Source: Panorpa germanica (taxonomy: Eukaryota > Arthropoda > Insecta > Mecoptera > Panorpidae). Taken from it: a stretch of 64,000 nucleotides of DNA. The position numbers and the translations under genes were made by a program. The stretch is taken from assembly GCA_963678705.1 (NCBI GenBank), contig OY783208.1, positions 18,115,486-18,179,485 on the forward strand. The letters are read 5' to 3'. The stretch's first letter is position 1; each line of letters starts with the position of its first letter. Under the pieces are notes generated by a model. That model was not told where the DNA came from, made no database searches, and worked only from the letters and a program-made list of their open reading frames with translations. Shown here piece by piece: positions 21,700 through 33,424 of the stretch.

Positions 21700-22980
21700 A
21701 TGGAAGATTGCAAATTAGAACAAATAAAGACAGAAGTTGATGTGGGATTAACTGAACAAATAGAAACAGAAAATTTAAGCAAAGATATGGAAATAGAAGT
21801 AAAAGAAGACGGAAAACAAGTAGCGCTATGTGATGAAATAAAAATAGAAATTAAAAGTGAAGAAGAATATAGTTCAAATGAAGCTACACATCTACCCCGA
21901 GATGACTACTTTACTGAGTATGCAGTTTCAGTGCAACAACTTCAAATTGAAATGAATACTAACCTTATATGTATGCATTATATTTGTGATGTATGTAACA
22001 CATTGTTGGACAGTAAGACAGAAATCATAAAACATTTGCGTGTACATTCAGCAAAGAAACTACATTCTTGTAATACAAGTAGTAAAATATTTGCTAATTC
22101 GTCAAGTTTAAAACGACATAAAAACGCACGTTTAACTGTAAAACCATTTTCTTGCACAGAATGTAGTAAATCGTTCAATCATTCACATCATTTAAAACAA
22201 CATAAAAACACACATTTAGTTGTAAAACCATTTTCTTGTGACGAATGTAGTAAAACATTCAGTCAATCTATTCAATTAAATCTACATAAAAATAGACATC
22301 TGGATGTAAAGCCATTTTCTTGTAATGAGTGTAGTAAAACATTTAGTCAATCATCGAATTTAAAATTACATATTAACACACATTTAGTTGTAAAACCATT
22401 TTCTTGTGACGAATGTAGTAAAACGTTCAAATTTTCACATAATTTTAAGCAACATAAAAGCACATATTTAGTTATAAAACCGTTTTCCTGCGACGAATGT
22501 AACAAAACGTTCAGTCGATTAATTCAATTAAAACAACATAAAAACACACATTTAGGTTTGAACCCATTTTCTTTCGACGAATGTAGTAAATCGTTCACAA
22601 GATCAAATCAATTAAAACTACATAAAAACACACATTTAGTTATAAAACCATTTTCTTGCGACGAATGTAGCAAAATGTTCAGTCAATCAGATTTATTAAA
22701 ACGTCATAAGATGTCACATTTAGTTGTAAAACCATTTTCTTGCAATGAATGTAGTAAAACGTTCAGTCTATCATCTAATTTAAAACGACATAAAAACACA
22801 CATTTAGGTGTAAAACCTTTTTCTTGCGACGAATGCAGTAAAACGTTCAGTGAATCAATTGAATTAAAACGACATAAAAACACACATTTACTTGTAAAAC
22901 CATTTTGTTGTGGGTTATGTAATAAATGTTTTTCATCTTCTAGTTCTTTAAAGAAACATCAAAAACGTAATTTACATTAG
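21700..22980 (+). CDS. C2H2 zinc-finger protein, 12 finger units, paralogue of the 11725 gene
   Basis: This is a 426-residue protein. The frame is open further back, but the family start MEDCKLEQIK at 21700 follows the acceptor CTTTTTAG by about 27 bases. The acidic module is nearly identical to that of the 11725 gene. It has about five fewer fingers: it lacks the duplicated three-finger block and the RQSSHLKLH finger. Three units are failing: finger 2 (CNTSSK), a finger whose last His is Tyr (HKSTY), and one whose first Cys is Phe (SFDEC). The CGLCNKCF terminal finger is intact. Linkers are HLVVKPF-type throughout. The protein is probably functional, with a different recognition string from its sister. 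Confidence 0.92.
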   Translation: MEDCKLEQIKTEVDVGLTEQIETENLSKDMEIEVKEDGKQVALCDEIKIEIKSEEEYSSNEATHLPRDDYFTEYAVSVQQLQIEMNTNLICMHYICDVCNTLLDSKTEIIKHLRVHSAKKLHSCNTSSKIFANSSSLKRHKNARLTVKPFSCTECSKSFNHSHHLKQHKNTHLVVKPFSCDECSKTFSQSIQLNLHKNRHLDVKPFSCNECSKTFSQSSNLKLHINTHLVVKPFSCDECSKTFKFSHNFKQHKSTYLVIKPFSCDECNKTFSRLIQLKQHKNTHLGLNPFSFDECSKSFTRSNQLKLHKNTHLVIKPFSCDECSKMFSQSDLLKRHKMSHLVVKPFSCNECSKTFSLSSNLKRHKNTHLGVKPFSCDECSKTFSESIELKRHKNTHLLVKPFCCGLCNKCFSSSSSLKKHQKRNLH

Positions 22981-23666
22981 GTTAAGTAAGTCGTTTTTAC
23001 ATTTCCTAACATAACTTGTGTTTATATTTCCATTACTTTTTCTATATGAAGCTGAATGAATAAATATTGGTAGGAACAAAGGACCCTGTACCTTTTTTAT
23101 GTGGTATGGGACACTCATTTCTTAGTTATTTCATTTATTGTTTTGGTTCATTATTCATACTACATGTTTAGACGTAAAATATCGTAGTGTTCCTTACTAA
23201 AACATCTAAACCGTGGACAAAACAGAAATACGTCAGCAGTGTGTCTTACACTGTTTGTAGTTGTTGTAATGTCTTGTCGTTGTCTTTTCCTTTAGTTTTC
23301 TCTGGTTTATGTTACACAATTACTCAATTAATTTTACTCTATTTAACTACCTCACCTGGCTTCTAACTGGCTCATTTATTAAAACTAAATTAATTATTAA
23401 ACAAATACAAATCAAACCTTATTTTAATTGAACATTTAACTATATTCAATTAATTTGTATGTAACTAATTGTTTTTCATTTGTGAACTAATAAACATGTA
23501 TTCTAAATAAAAGTAGACATCATGATTTTATTTCTTCGAGGACATTGGAGGACATCCAAGTCCGCCTTCTGAGATCATATGCTACTATTTTTTATTATCG
23601 TGTGTATTAATATTTAAGGTTTTAAATTATTTTCTACAACGGTATTGGAAATAGTAATCAATAGTA
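22981..23666 (+). other. 3' flank of block A, copy 2
   Basis: It matches 13426-14098 closely, with small indels. It has an AATAAA near 23060 and no gene. Confidence 0.6.
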
Positions 23667-23950
23667 ATGGGCTTGTGTCCTATGTCTTAATTTCTATAAA
23701 AGTGTACTATATGTTGATAAAGTGGGTTACTAGAACCTCAAATGTTCAATTATGTTTTAATAACTCCTTATATGTTAAGAGATATTAACAATTAAAAAAG
23801 TCATTTTGTCTCTTTAATTATTAAAGGGATTCACCTTTGTATACATTTCAAGTGCATATGACATCACAATCCTTGTGTAAGGTTACCAACCTTACAGCTC
23901 TGCTATATGTATTTATACATATCAAAATATCAAATATTATTTGATATTAT
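23667..23950 (-). mobile_element. MITE fragment, inverted
   Basis: This is the duplicate of 14099-14400, starting TA then ATGGGCTTGTGTCCTATG. It was copied with block A rather than inserted independently. Confidence 0.75.
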
Positions 23951-24071
23951 GAGATATTTTCATATTGTTAGTTATTTGATATTACACATAAATTATAAAT
24001 TTGGAAAAAGATATTGTATTATAACAAAATAAAGTATAAATCAGTTGGTGTAAGAATATTCAAGTTCGAAA

Positions 24072-24169
24072 ATCCCGCTAAAACTATTTCAACATCCAGA
24101 AATGAATACTCCCTCCACAATTAATAACCTGATAAAATCTTAAACCGAAATATCTTCATTTTGACAACT
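24072..24169 (+). promoter_or_regulatory. Shared zinc-finger promoter module, gene at 24581
   Basis: ATCCCGCT lies at 24072-24079 and the decayed second box TGACAACT at 24162-24169, the same change as in the 15016 gene. Confidence 0.4.
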
Positions 24170-24580
24170 TAAATACAAGGGTAAGGTCAATTAACTGTAT
24201 TTGCAACTAATTCAATTAATATTTTACTAAAGTAAACGCTGCAGATTTTTTATATAAGTTTCTAAGTTAATACATAATACCCTAATATATTTCAATGAAT
24301 TATAATTTTTATAAATAATTATTTTATATTTTATAGAGTAAGATACTAAAAGTTAGTGGTTCATTGATTTAAGTGGTTGAATCTTGCTTTTAATAGGAAC
24401 TTTATTTACTTAATGTTTTAGTATAAATTTCTTACAGAATAGTTTTTATTATGTCACAAAGTTTTGTTTCACTTTTTACTCTTTTCAAATTTATTTCTTT
24501 AACCAAAATTTTTTATTTTATAAATAATTTATAAATTTAATTTTTTTGTTTTTAGTAAACTTCAAATTGTTCTACATATA

Positions 24581-25546
24581 ATGGAGGATTGGAAATTAGA
24601 ACAAATAAAGCTAGAAGTTGATGTGGGATTAACTGAACCAATAGAAATGGAAAATTTAAACGGAGATATCAAAATAGAAATAGAAGAAGGACGAGTCGTC
24701 ATAGAAGCAGCACTATATGATGAAATAAAAACAGAATTTAAAGAAGAACCAGAATATAGTACAAATGAGACTACACATTTACCCCGTGATGACTACTTTA
24801 TTAAACTGGAAGTTCCAGAGCAACAACTTCAAAGTGAAATGAATACGAACCTGAAGCCTTATATCTGTGATGTATGTAACAAATTGTTGGACACTAAGGG
24901 AGAAATCAGAAACCATTTGCGTCTACATTCAGCAAAGAAACTACATTCTTGTAATACATGTAGTAAAATATTTGCTAATACCTCAAATTTAAAACGACAT
25001 CAAAACACACATTTAGCTGTAAAACCATTTTCTTGCGATAAATGTAGTAAAACATTCAGTCTATCATTTAAATTAAAACAACATAAAAACACACATTTAG
25101 GTCTAAAACCATTTTCTTGCGACGAATGCAGTAAAACGTTCAATCTTTCATCGCATTTAAAAGTACATAAAAACACACATTTAGATGTAAAATCTTTTTC
25201 TTGCAATGTATGTAGTAAAACGTTTAGTGAATCATCAGATTTAAAACGACTTAAAAACACACATTTAGATGTAAAGCAATTTTCTTGCGATGAATGTAGT
25301 AAAACGTTTAGTCAATCAATTCAATTAAAACTACATAAAAACACACATTTAGGTCTAAAACCATTTACTTGCGACGAATGCAGTAAAACGTTCATTCTTT
25401 TATCGCATTTAAAAGTACATAAAAACACACATTTAGATGTAATACCTTTTTCTTGCAATGTATGTAATAAAACGTTTAGTAGATCATCACATTTAAAACG
25501 ACATAAAAAAACACATTTAGTTGTAGAACCATTGGTTAAATTATAA
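24581..25546 (+). CDS. C2H2 zinc-finger protein, eight finger units, paralogue of the 15016 gene
   Basis: This 321-residue protein has the acidic module with IKLEV, IKIEIEEG and FKEEPEYS. Fingers 1 and 2 are both intact here (CNTCSKIF), unlike the sister gene, so the loss of a Cys at 15.4 kb is derived. One finger reads SESSDLKRLKNTH, where Leu replaces the first zinc-binding His. Two fingers share the LSHLKVH helix type. It ends HLVVEPLVKL, without the CGLCNKCF finger. Linkers are HLGLKPF and HLDVKPF, plus variants (VKQF, VIPF). It has two more fingers than its sister. Confidence 0.92.
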   Translation: MEDWKLEQIKLEVDVGLTEPIEMENLNGDIKIEIEEGRVVIEAALYDEIKTEFKEEPEYSTNETTHLPRDDYFIKLEVPEQQLQSEMNTNLKPYICDVCNKLLDTKGEIRNHLRLHSAKKLHSCNTCSKIFANTSNLKRHQNTHLAVKPFSCDKCSKTFSLSFKLKQHKNTHLGLKPFSCDECSKTFNLSSHLKVHKNTHLDVKSFSCNVCSKTFSESSDLKRLKNTHLDVKQFSCDECSKTFSQSIQLKLHKNTHLGLKPFTCDECSKTFILLSHLKVHKNTHLDVIPFSCNVCNKTFSRSSHLKRHKKTHLVVEPLVKL

Positions 25547-26263
25547 CCAAGTCTCTTATGGTGGGCGTTTTACTCCATGATAGAACCGTATTTGAATTTT
25601 ACATTCAAGGTTCCTGATTATGCTGACTCTATAATAATAGGAAATTCTCTTTATTTTAAATATATTCATACGTTGTAAATTATGAATTTATGAATTACGA
25701 ATTATGTATTTGTAAATGTATTTATGCTATTTAAGTGCTAATAACTTTCAAAAGTTGATGCACTAAAAATAAATATTAAAAAAATAATAATAGCAATAGG
25801 AAATGTGTCGCTGCTAAAGCAATACGTTTATGCAGTATCAATCAATTTTATCAGTATTAAACCGCTTTATATCTCGACGTGGAAAACCTACAACCATATT
25901 GTTAAGTACACAATCCTAAAAAAATTAAAATATTAATAATAATAAAACTAAGTTTAACTTTAAAAAATCAATACAATTTTATGTTTCAAAATTAGCTAAA
26001 ATCTAATTCATTTTTCATATATGTTCTCTGTGTTCCGAATTTTTTTCATAAATAAATAATTCTATTTATTTTACCATTTCGATTTCGTTGACTGATGTTG
26101 GATGTTATATTATTGAAGGATTTGGTTTGAGATTGAGAATTAGGAAACAAAAGCAAGATTTATAAGAAATGACCGAAGGAAAATGCTGCAGTAAAGATAT
26201 GAGTTTTAGAAGTCTGATAGTAGAGACTTATCATCGTGTTTTGATTGTATCACCCGGCGTTGT

Positions 26264-26268
26264 CCGTA
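26264..26268 (+). repeat. Target-site duplication of the Copia element (left)
   Basis: CCGTA here is repeated exactly at 30519-30523. The paralogous empty site at 16524-16528 has it once. Confidence 0.95.
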
Positions 26269-26464
26269 TGTTGGATTTAAATTTAGCGCCCTCTAGGGTT
26301 TGACTATTCTACCTTTCTTTTTACACTCGGTATTACTGTAACTCTGTAATACCGTCCTACTATGTATTCTATACTCTGTGACATCATAACTCGTGTGTAC
26401 ATCTAATTAAATATAATAAACCTGATTAATATAAATTAATAGTTTATCTCTGCTAAATTTAACA
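26269..26464 (+). repeat. 5' LTR of the Copia element
   Basis: It is 196 bp long, bounded by TG...CA, and identical to 30323-30518 except at about one position near its end. Confidence 0.95.
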
Positions 26465-26623
26465 GGTTATGGGCCCAGATAAACCTAGAGACGTTTAATG
26501 TGTGTTTTTCGGAAAAGTGGATAAAGACTTTTAGTGTGGTGAACATAACCTTAAAAAAAAAAACGTGGCTGTTGAAACTGTTTCTGTTCTTTTTTGTGTT
26601 TAAAGTGTTCTCAACGAATAAAA

Positions 26624-27262
26624 ATGGCATCGAATAATTCACTGGCATTAATCGAGAAGTTAACCGGCCGTGAAAACTATTCGATTTGGCAATTCGCAGT
26701 GAAAACATACCTACAACACGAAGAATTATGGGATTGTATTGAGGTTAACCCGGCGTCACCCACAGATTCAAAACGTGATACAAAAGCGAAAACAAAGTTA
26801 ATTCTTCTGGTTGATCCGATCAATTACGTTCATATCCAAGAGGAAAACACGGCCAAAGGAGTTTGGGACAAATTGGCTGCAGTGTTCGACGACTCAGGAC
26901 TTACACGCCGAGTTGGTCTGCTACGTGATTTATGTAACACATCGTTAAGTGGATGTCAAAGTATAGAAGAGTATGTGAGCAAAATTATGTCAACTGCTCA
27001 CAAGCTGCGCAACATTGGCTTTAAAGTGGACGACGAGTGGCTCGGGACATTGCTGCTCTCCGGTCTGCCCGAATCATATCAACCAATGATTATTGCGATC
27101 GAAAGCTCAGGCACAAAAATAACTGCAGACGGTGTTAAAGCAAAACTATTGCAAGATGTTAGAAATTCAGACAACAAAACAACGGCTTTTGCTGTCAACA
27201 AGAAGTTTCATAACAACTCTGTAAACAAGAAGTTCTACAAGGGTCCGAGATGTTATTCCTAA
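26624..27262 (+). mobile_element. Copia gag-like part
   Basis: The start MASNNSLAL is chosen over an upstream in-frame codon because it matches the second copy at 62405. It contains the N-terminal DUF4219/UBN2-type segment of Copia gag (LTGRENYSIWQFAVKTYL, then GVWDKLAAVFDD). Part of the young Copia element. Confidence 0.85.
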
Positions 27263-27307
27263 AATCAATATGGACATAAACGTTCTGAATGCAACAAATA
27301 CAAAACC

Positions 27308-30220
27308 ATGAACAAGACACAGAAACCTAGCTCTTCTTATGCTGCTGTGTTTGTTGCATCATCCCACTATGGTGATGCTTGGTACATAGACTCCGGTGCT
27401 TCGGCACATATGACTAAGACCAAGAATATAATTGTAAAGGAAACTACCCCTATAACAAAGAACATTCGTGTTGCTGATAACAAAGTGTTATCTGTGCAAA
27501 GCTCAGGAGATGTCAGCTTAAACATTTATGACCAAAACGGGCAAGAGAATAAGATTCTGTTCACAAATGTCTTATATGTTCCTGAATTGACAACTAATAT
27601 GATATCTGTAAGCCAAATTATTAAAAATGGAGGCCAGGTGAAATTTGATACCTCAGGCTGTGTGATCATGAACAGCAAGAATCAAATAATAGCAACTGCG
27701 AGCATTGTAAATAACATGTACCGACTGAACATGCCTGAAAGCCTAGCGCACATGTCCAGTGTTGAACATGAAAAAGATGCTTTTTGCTGGCACCAGAGGA
27801 TGGGACATCTTAATTTCCAAACTTTGAAAAAATTGTCTGATAACACAGAGCATTTAACTTTCTCAGGAAATACAGAAAATCTGAAATGCATAACCTGTAA
27901 AGAAGGAAAGCAGACACGGTTACCTTTTAAAAGTGATGGATTAAGAGTCACCAAACACCTAGAACTGGTTCATTCTGACGTATGTGGACCAATGGAAACC
28001 CAGTCTCTCGGTGGGAGCAGATATTTTTTAACCTTCCTAGATGAATATTCCAAGAAGATTTCAGTATACTTTCTTCACAACAAGTCCGAAGTGCTCAGTA
28101 AATTCAAAGAATTCAAGCAAGAAGTTGAAAATCAATTGGCTCGTATAAAGGTTCTTCGTACAGACAACGGACTTGAATACGATAACAAAGCCTTCTCTGA
28201 TTACCTGAAAGGTGCCGGAATCATTCATCAGACCACCACACCATACACGCCTGAACAGAATGGGACTGCGGAACGTATGAATCGGACACTGGTTGAAAAA
28301 GCGAAGTGCATGCTACTCAACGCTGGTCTGCCGAAGTTGTATTGGGCAGATGCAATACACACTGCTGCTTACATCATCAATCGTTCCCCAACCAAATCCT
28401 TAGCTTTCAAGACTCCTATGGAAATCTGGTCTGGACGCAAACCAAATGTTAATCATATGCGTATATTTGGCTGCGAAGCAATGGTTCATCTACCTAAAGA
28501 AAAACGCAGAAAATGGGATCCAAAGGCTCACAAAATGATCTTCATCGGATACTGCGACCATACAAAAGGATACAGATTCACATTACCAAATACTAGAAAG
28601 GTAATAAAGAGCAGAGATGCTACATTTCTTGAATCCTCAGTGAAAAGAGATTTTGTTTCGGTAGAATTGAATGAGACAGAAACTGAAAATGACAAAACAA
28701 ATACAAGAAAAGAAGATGTAAGAGAAAATGCAAAAACGGAAGAGGACAGCTTGATTGACAACGACACAAATTCAGAAAGTTCATATGAAACAGAGAAAGG
28801 AAACAGGTCAACATCCGACAGTGAATACTTACCTAACACCAGAATTGATTCTCCTCCCGTCAGTAATGTGACATTGAGACCAAGAAATAAAACAAAAAAG
28901 AAGAATTTCAACTGTCCATGTACTGAAGAACATACTCATCTGTGTTTATTCTCATCCTGTGTTCCTGAAACATATGAAGAAGCAGTACATTCAACAAATA
29001 AAAATGAATGGATAAAGTCAATCAATGAAGAACTTGATGCACATAAGAAAAATGAAACCTGGACATTGATAGAAAAACCTCCAAATGCCAAAGTGATAGG
29101 TAGCAAATGGGTGTTCCGAATAAAAGAAGAGTCAACGGGTCCACGGTTCAAATCAAGACTTTGTGCTAAGGGATTTGCACAAACCGCAGGTATTGACTAC
29201 ACAGAAACCTTCGCTCCGACTGTAAGGTATGATTCAATACGTTTATTACTTTCCATGGCTGTTCAAAATAAACTTAAAATCTTACAACTTGATGTAAAAA
29301 CTGCATTTTTATATGGTGAACTTGAAGAGACTATATTTATGACTCCACCTGAAGGTCTATCCTGTGAAAACAGCATGCAAATTGAGATAGTTAGCAACGG
29401 TATTTTTATACATCAGACCAAGTATGTTGAACAACTGATAGAGAAGTTTAACATGACTGATGCTAACCCGAACACTGTTCCAGTGGACCCCCATGTCAAG
29501 CTACAAAAGGAAGATGGAGAACCAGAGAAAAACTATCCTTATAGAGAAGCTGTAGGTTCTCTTATGCATCTAGCTACAGTCAGTCGACCAGAAATTATGT
29601 TTGCCGTAAGCCTGGTAAGTCGATTTTTAAGTTGCTATAACAAATCACACTGGAATGCTGTCACGAAGATCTTCAAGTACCTGAAGGATACTAAAGATTA
29701 TGGCCTGAACTACTCATCAACATCAGAGCCACCAGCTGTTACTGGTTATAGTGATGCTGATTATGCAAACGATATTGACACAAGACGCTCAGTTACTGGC
29801 TACGTCTTCATAAAGAATGGTGCTGCTGTAACATGGTCAAGCCAACGCCAACAGACGGTTGCTCTGTCAACAACAGAAGCTGAATTTATGGCCGCCTGTG
29901 CTGCAACAAAAGAAGCTATGTGGATAAAGAAAGTGTTAAGTGATATTGGTGAATATAAACAAGACACTATGTGTTTACATTTGGACAATCAAAGTGCCAT
30001 CAGTGTAATTAAGAATATAAATTTTCATAAAAGATGTAAACATATTGATATTAAGTATCACTTCATAAAAGAAAAATATTCTCAAAAGATTATAGATCTT
30101 AAATCTGTAAGCACTGCTGATCAATATGCAGATATATTAACTAAAGCATTGTCAAAAGATAAATTCCAATTCTTAAGATCTAAACTTGGTATGTTTAACT
30201 ACAACTCTTTTGTTAAGTGA
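27308..30220 (+). mobile_element. Copia pol part: protease to RNase H
   Basis: In order it shows the protease-like WYIDSGASAHM, the GAG-pre-integrase zinc region (WHQRMGHL, CITCKEGK), the integrase core with its Asp, Asp and Glu stations (HSDVCGP, RTDNGLEYD, TPEQNGTAERMNR), a linker rich in acidic residues, an RVT_2 reverse transcriptase region (SKWVFRIKEE, LQLDVKTAFLYGELEE) and the RNase H region (GYSDADYAND, TTEAEFMAAC, HIDIKYHFIKE, ADILTKAL). The layout is that of Pseudoviridae/Copia pol. The copy is regarded as broken. Confidence 0.9.
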
Positions 30221-30322
30221 TATGTTAGAATATCTTGAACTATAACTTGATTAATATTTTCATGTTTTTTTGACACTCAATTAATTATAATTTGTTGTTA
30301 GAATGTCTAAATTTAGAGGGAG

Positions 30323-30518
30323 TGTTGGATTTAAATTTAGCGCCCTCTAGGGTTTGACTATTCTACCTTTCTTTTTACACTCGGTATTACTGTAACTCTG
30401 TAATACCGTCCTACTATGTATTCTATACTCTGTGACATCATAACTCGTGTGTACATCTAATTAAATATAATAAACCTGATTAATATAAATTAATAGTTTA
30501 TCTCTGCTAAATATAACA
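30323..30518 (+). repeat. 3' LTR of the Copia element
   Basis: It is 196 bp, preceded by a purine tract and followed by the second CCGTA. Confidence 0.95.
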
Positions 30519-30875
30519 CCGTATGTTTAATTTAGTTAATAAGTGTGTACTGTGAGTCTATGTCGTAACAATTACCTACATCTACAAATTACTTATAAGT
30601 ATAAAGTCTTAAAGAAATAATTTTACATTCAATAAGAATAACAAATGCTGCTAATGTCTAAGCAAAATATTCATTTAAAAATATAATAAATATTAAGTTA
30701 AACCTGCGTATTTTCTTGTATTTTAGTCGAGTCTATACAAACCGTATTCTGCGGTGTTTTAAAGTGAATTAAAAATCAACGTAAATAATTATATTATTTT
30801 ACCAATACGAGTTGTTGTTCCTGGAGGTTGAATCAAGGACCCTTTTTCGTTTAGTTGTAACATTCATTGACATTA
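30519..30875 (+). other. Block A, copy 2, 3' flank beyond the Copia element
   Basis: It resumes the sequence found at 16524-16840, with one extra piece of about 45 bp near 30750. It is noncoding. Confidence 0.6.
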
Positions 30876-31203
30876 TTATTTTATTTAACCCTGCTAAGGC
30901 AGATATAATATTGAAACTTTATTGTTCCTTGAAATAGCTGTAAATAATAATTGATATTTTCATATATAAATACATATAGCAGAGATTTATGAGCTGTAAG
31001 GTTGGTAACCTTACACAAGGATTGTGATGTCACATGCACTTGGAATGTATACAACGTTGAATCCCTTTAATAAATAAAGAGACAAAATGACTTTTTTAAT
31101 TGTTAATATCTCTTAACATATAAGGAGTTATTAAAAAATAATTGAACATTTGACGTTCTAGTAACCCACTTTATCAATATATAGTACACTTTTATAGAAA
31201 TTA
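30876..31203 (+). mobile_element. MITE fragment closing block A, copy 2
   Basis: It matches the middle and right parts of the 19707-20313 element (AACCCTGCTAAGGCAGA, then CTTACACAAGGATTGTGATG) but stops before the terminal GACACAAGCCCAT. Confidence 0.75.
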
Positions 31204-31600
31204 ATTTAATTTAAGATAATTTTTTAAAGAAAATAACTGTTAATCCATGAAAGATATAAATTTCATGCTATTGAATTACAAAAGTAAGAAATTAAAAAAA
31301 AACTAATAAAAACACCGTTAAGAAGTTAAGGCCCGTTAGGAAAGTTTGGAGAAAGTTCAAATTTTAGATTGTGTAATAATTGAAACCTCGAAATATTGGA
31401 AAATAATTGGTCAAATAACGCATTAATTTAAATTTTTTTTGAATATTTATTATTTTGTTGAAAGAAATATATTTTTATACTTAGTTTATATGAAAGAATA
31501 TATTGAATATTGAACACCTGTCCTCAATTATTTTCGAGTAAAATATTTCACTTTAAAAATGGAATTAAAATTTCAAATAAAATAATAAATCTATTTTTTT
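31204..31600. other. Unassigned spacer
   Basis: Very AT-rich DNA between the MITE fragment and a LINE tail; I see nothing in it. Confidence 0.35.
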
Positions 31601-31850
31601 ATTATTTATTGTTAATTGTGTGTGCCTTTCGGCTTTACAATCTACCATATTCTATTTCTTATTACAATTCATTCCTATCTTAACAATTCAACCTTAAAAC
31701 TAAACTTACTAATTTTATTTAAAACTAATTATTTTCTTAAAACTAAACTTTATTTATTTATTAAAACTAAAAAAAAAAAAAATTTATTTATTTAATTTAA
31801 ATAATACAGAAAAAACAGACGTCGCTCTGCGACGGGGTAAATGTTAGTAA
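31600..31850 (-). mobile_element. 3' tail of a LINE (fragment)
   Basis: It shares GCCTTTCGGCTTTACAATCT with the LINE fragment in the intron at 54.4 kb, in the same orientation. Only the 3' end and an A/T-rich tail remain. Confidence 0.5.
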
Positions 31851-32192
31851 CTTAATAAATCCTACATTTTACATATTCTAGATATTTCCATATAAGTTTC
31901 TCATACTACAAAATGTATACTATAATGATTTTATAAAAAATAATGTAAATTAGATACATAGTGTATCAAAAAGTCAAAAATAATAATCAAGACTCCCCTG
32001 ATGCAGGATCATTTAGCACTTAGTAGGTTTTTTTGTAATTTGTTCAGGTCATCCATTTTTCGCGTAATACAATGCAGTGGTAACCAACCAGATTAAAGAA
32101 TTTCCAATTTTCTTGTCACTTTTCAGTATTTCGCTTGTTTTAATTTATTTCGATAAAGGCGAAGTTGGAAATTTAAGCAAGAATTACTCAAC

Positions 32193-33311
32193 CTAACCTA
32201 AATGATTTTTTTTATGTTTCTTTAAAGAGCCTGCAGTTGTGAAACACTTATTACATAAACTGCAAGAGTATGGCTTTAATCCTAAATGTGTGTATTTATA
32301 TGTTTTTAAACGTGATGAGTTACAAAACGTTTTATCACATTCATCGCAAGAAAAAGGTTTTATATCTAAATGTGTGTTTTTATGTAGTTTTAAATCCGAT
32401 AAACGAACGAACGTTTTACCACATTCATTACAAGAAAATGGTTTAAAACCTAAATGTGTCTTTTTATGGTGGATTAAAAGTGTAGAAGAACTAAACGTTT
32501 TATCACATTCATTGCAAGCAAATGGTTTTATACCTAAATGTGTCCTTTTATGGAGGTTTAAATCTGTAGAATAACTAAACGTTTTATCACATTCGTTGCA
32601 AGCAAATGGTTTTATACCTAAATGTGTGTTTTTATGGTATTTTAAAACTGTAGAATAACTAAACGTTTTATCACATTCATCGCAAGAAAATGGCTTTAAA
32701 ACCAAATGTGTATTTTTATGTATTTTTCAATGCGACGAACGACTGAACGTTTTACTACATTCATCGCAAGAAAATGGTTTTAGAGCTAAATGAGTGTGCT
32801 TATGTCGTTTTAAATCTGATGAACGACTAAACGTTTTTTGACATTCGTCACAAGAAAATGGCTTTAAATCTAGATGTGTGTTTTTATGTTGCTTTAAATT
32901 TGATAGATGTACTAAATGTGTTTTTATTACTGAATGTCCACGCATATGTTTTATCAATTCTGCCTTATTGTCCAACAAATTGTTGCATTCTTCACAGATA
33001 TAAGGCTTTAAGTTTGAATTAATTTCTTTTTGTAGTTGTTCAGTGTTCAGCGGATCGACGAGATTTTCAACTGGAACTTCGATCTTGTTGAAGTAATCAG
33101 CTAGTGGTACAATTGCAGTTTCTTCTAAAATATCGTCTGGTTCTTTTTTAATTTCTACTTCTATTAGTTCACATAGTGGAGCTTCTTTTACTTCGTCTTG
33201 TTGCTCTGTTATTCCTCTCTTGATATCAACGTTTAAGTTTGCTATTTTCATTGGTACATTTAACTCGACATCCATTTCTAATTTTATTTGTTGAAGTTTA
33301 AAATCTTCCAT
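32193..33311 (-). pseudogene. C2H2 zinc-finger gene interrupted by an in-frame TGA
   Basis: The reading frame runs 373 codons from the ATG at 33311 but is cut by TGA at 32729-32727 after residue 194. The sister sequences have TTA (Leu) at that spot in SRSSHLKIH, so this is one nonsense change. The acidic module carries LQQIKLEM, KREGITE-like and VEIKKEPDD. Finger 1 is CEECNNLLDNKAEL; finger 2 is reduced to its helix half. After the stop, six more units follow (SYSTVLKYH, SYSTDLNLH, SSSTLLIHH, VRLSDLKLH, a unit with Tyr for His, and the CSLCNKCFTTAGSLKKH end). Either the product is short, with three finger units, or the gene is dead. Block B, copy 1. Confidence 0.88.
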
Positions 33312-33424
33312 TATAGTACAAAAACTTTACTGAAAACAAAAAGAAATATGTTATCACAAAACAATGTGAACAATCTGATAAAAAGCAATATTAAATTTTT
33401 AACAATGTGAAACAAAAACAAAAT

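Larger units (their letters stand above)
26269..30518 (+). mobile_element. Young Copia LTR retrotransposon, broken
   Basis: This 4.25-kb element lies in the 3' flank of block A, copy 2. It has two 196-bp LTRs starting TGTTGGATTT and ending ATAACA/TTAACA, a 5-bp target duplication, a primer-binding site right after the left LTR (GGTTATGGGCCCAG, the half-tRNA-iMet type used by Copia elements), and a purine tract AGAGGGAG before the right LTR. Internal parts are gag-like, then GAG-pre-integrase, integrase, RT and RNase H. The LTRs differ at about one position, so the insertion is very recent. It is nearly full length but looks broken, with about two breaks. Confidence 0.96.

Noticed and set aside
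28528-28911. Antisense frames inside the Copia element
   Set aside because: Complement of the pol linker and integrase coding; no independent evidence.
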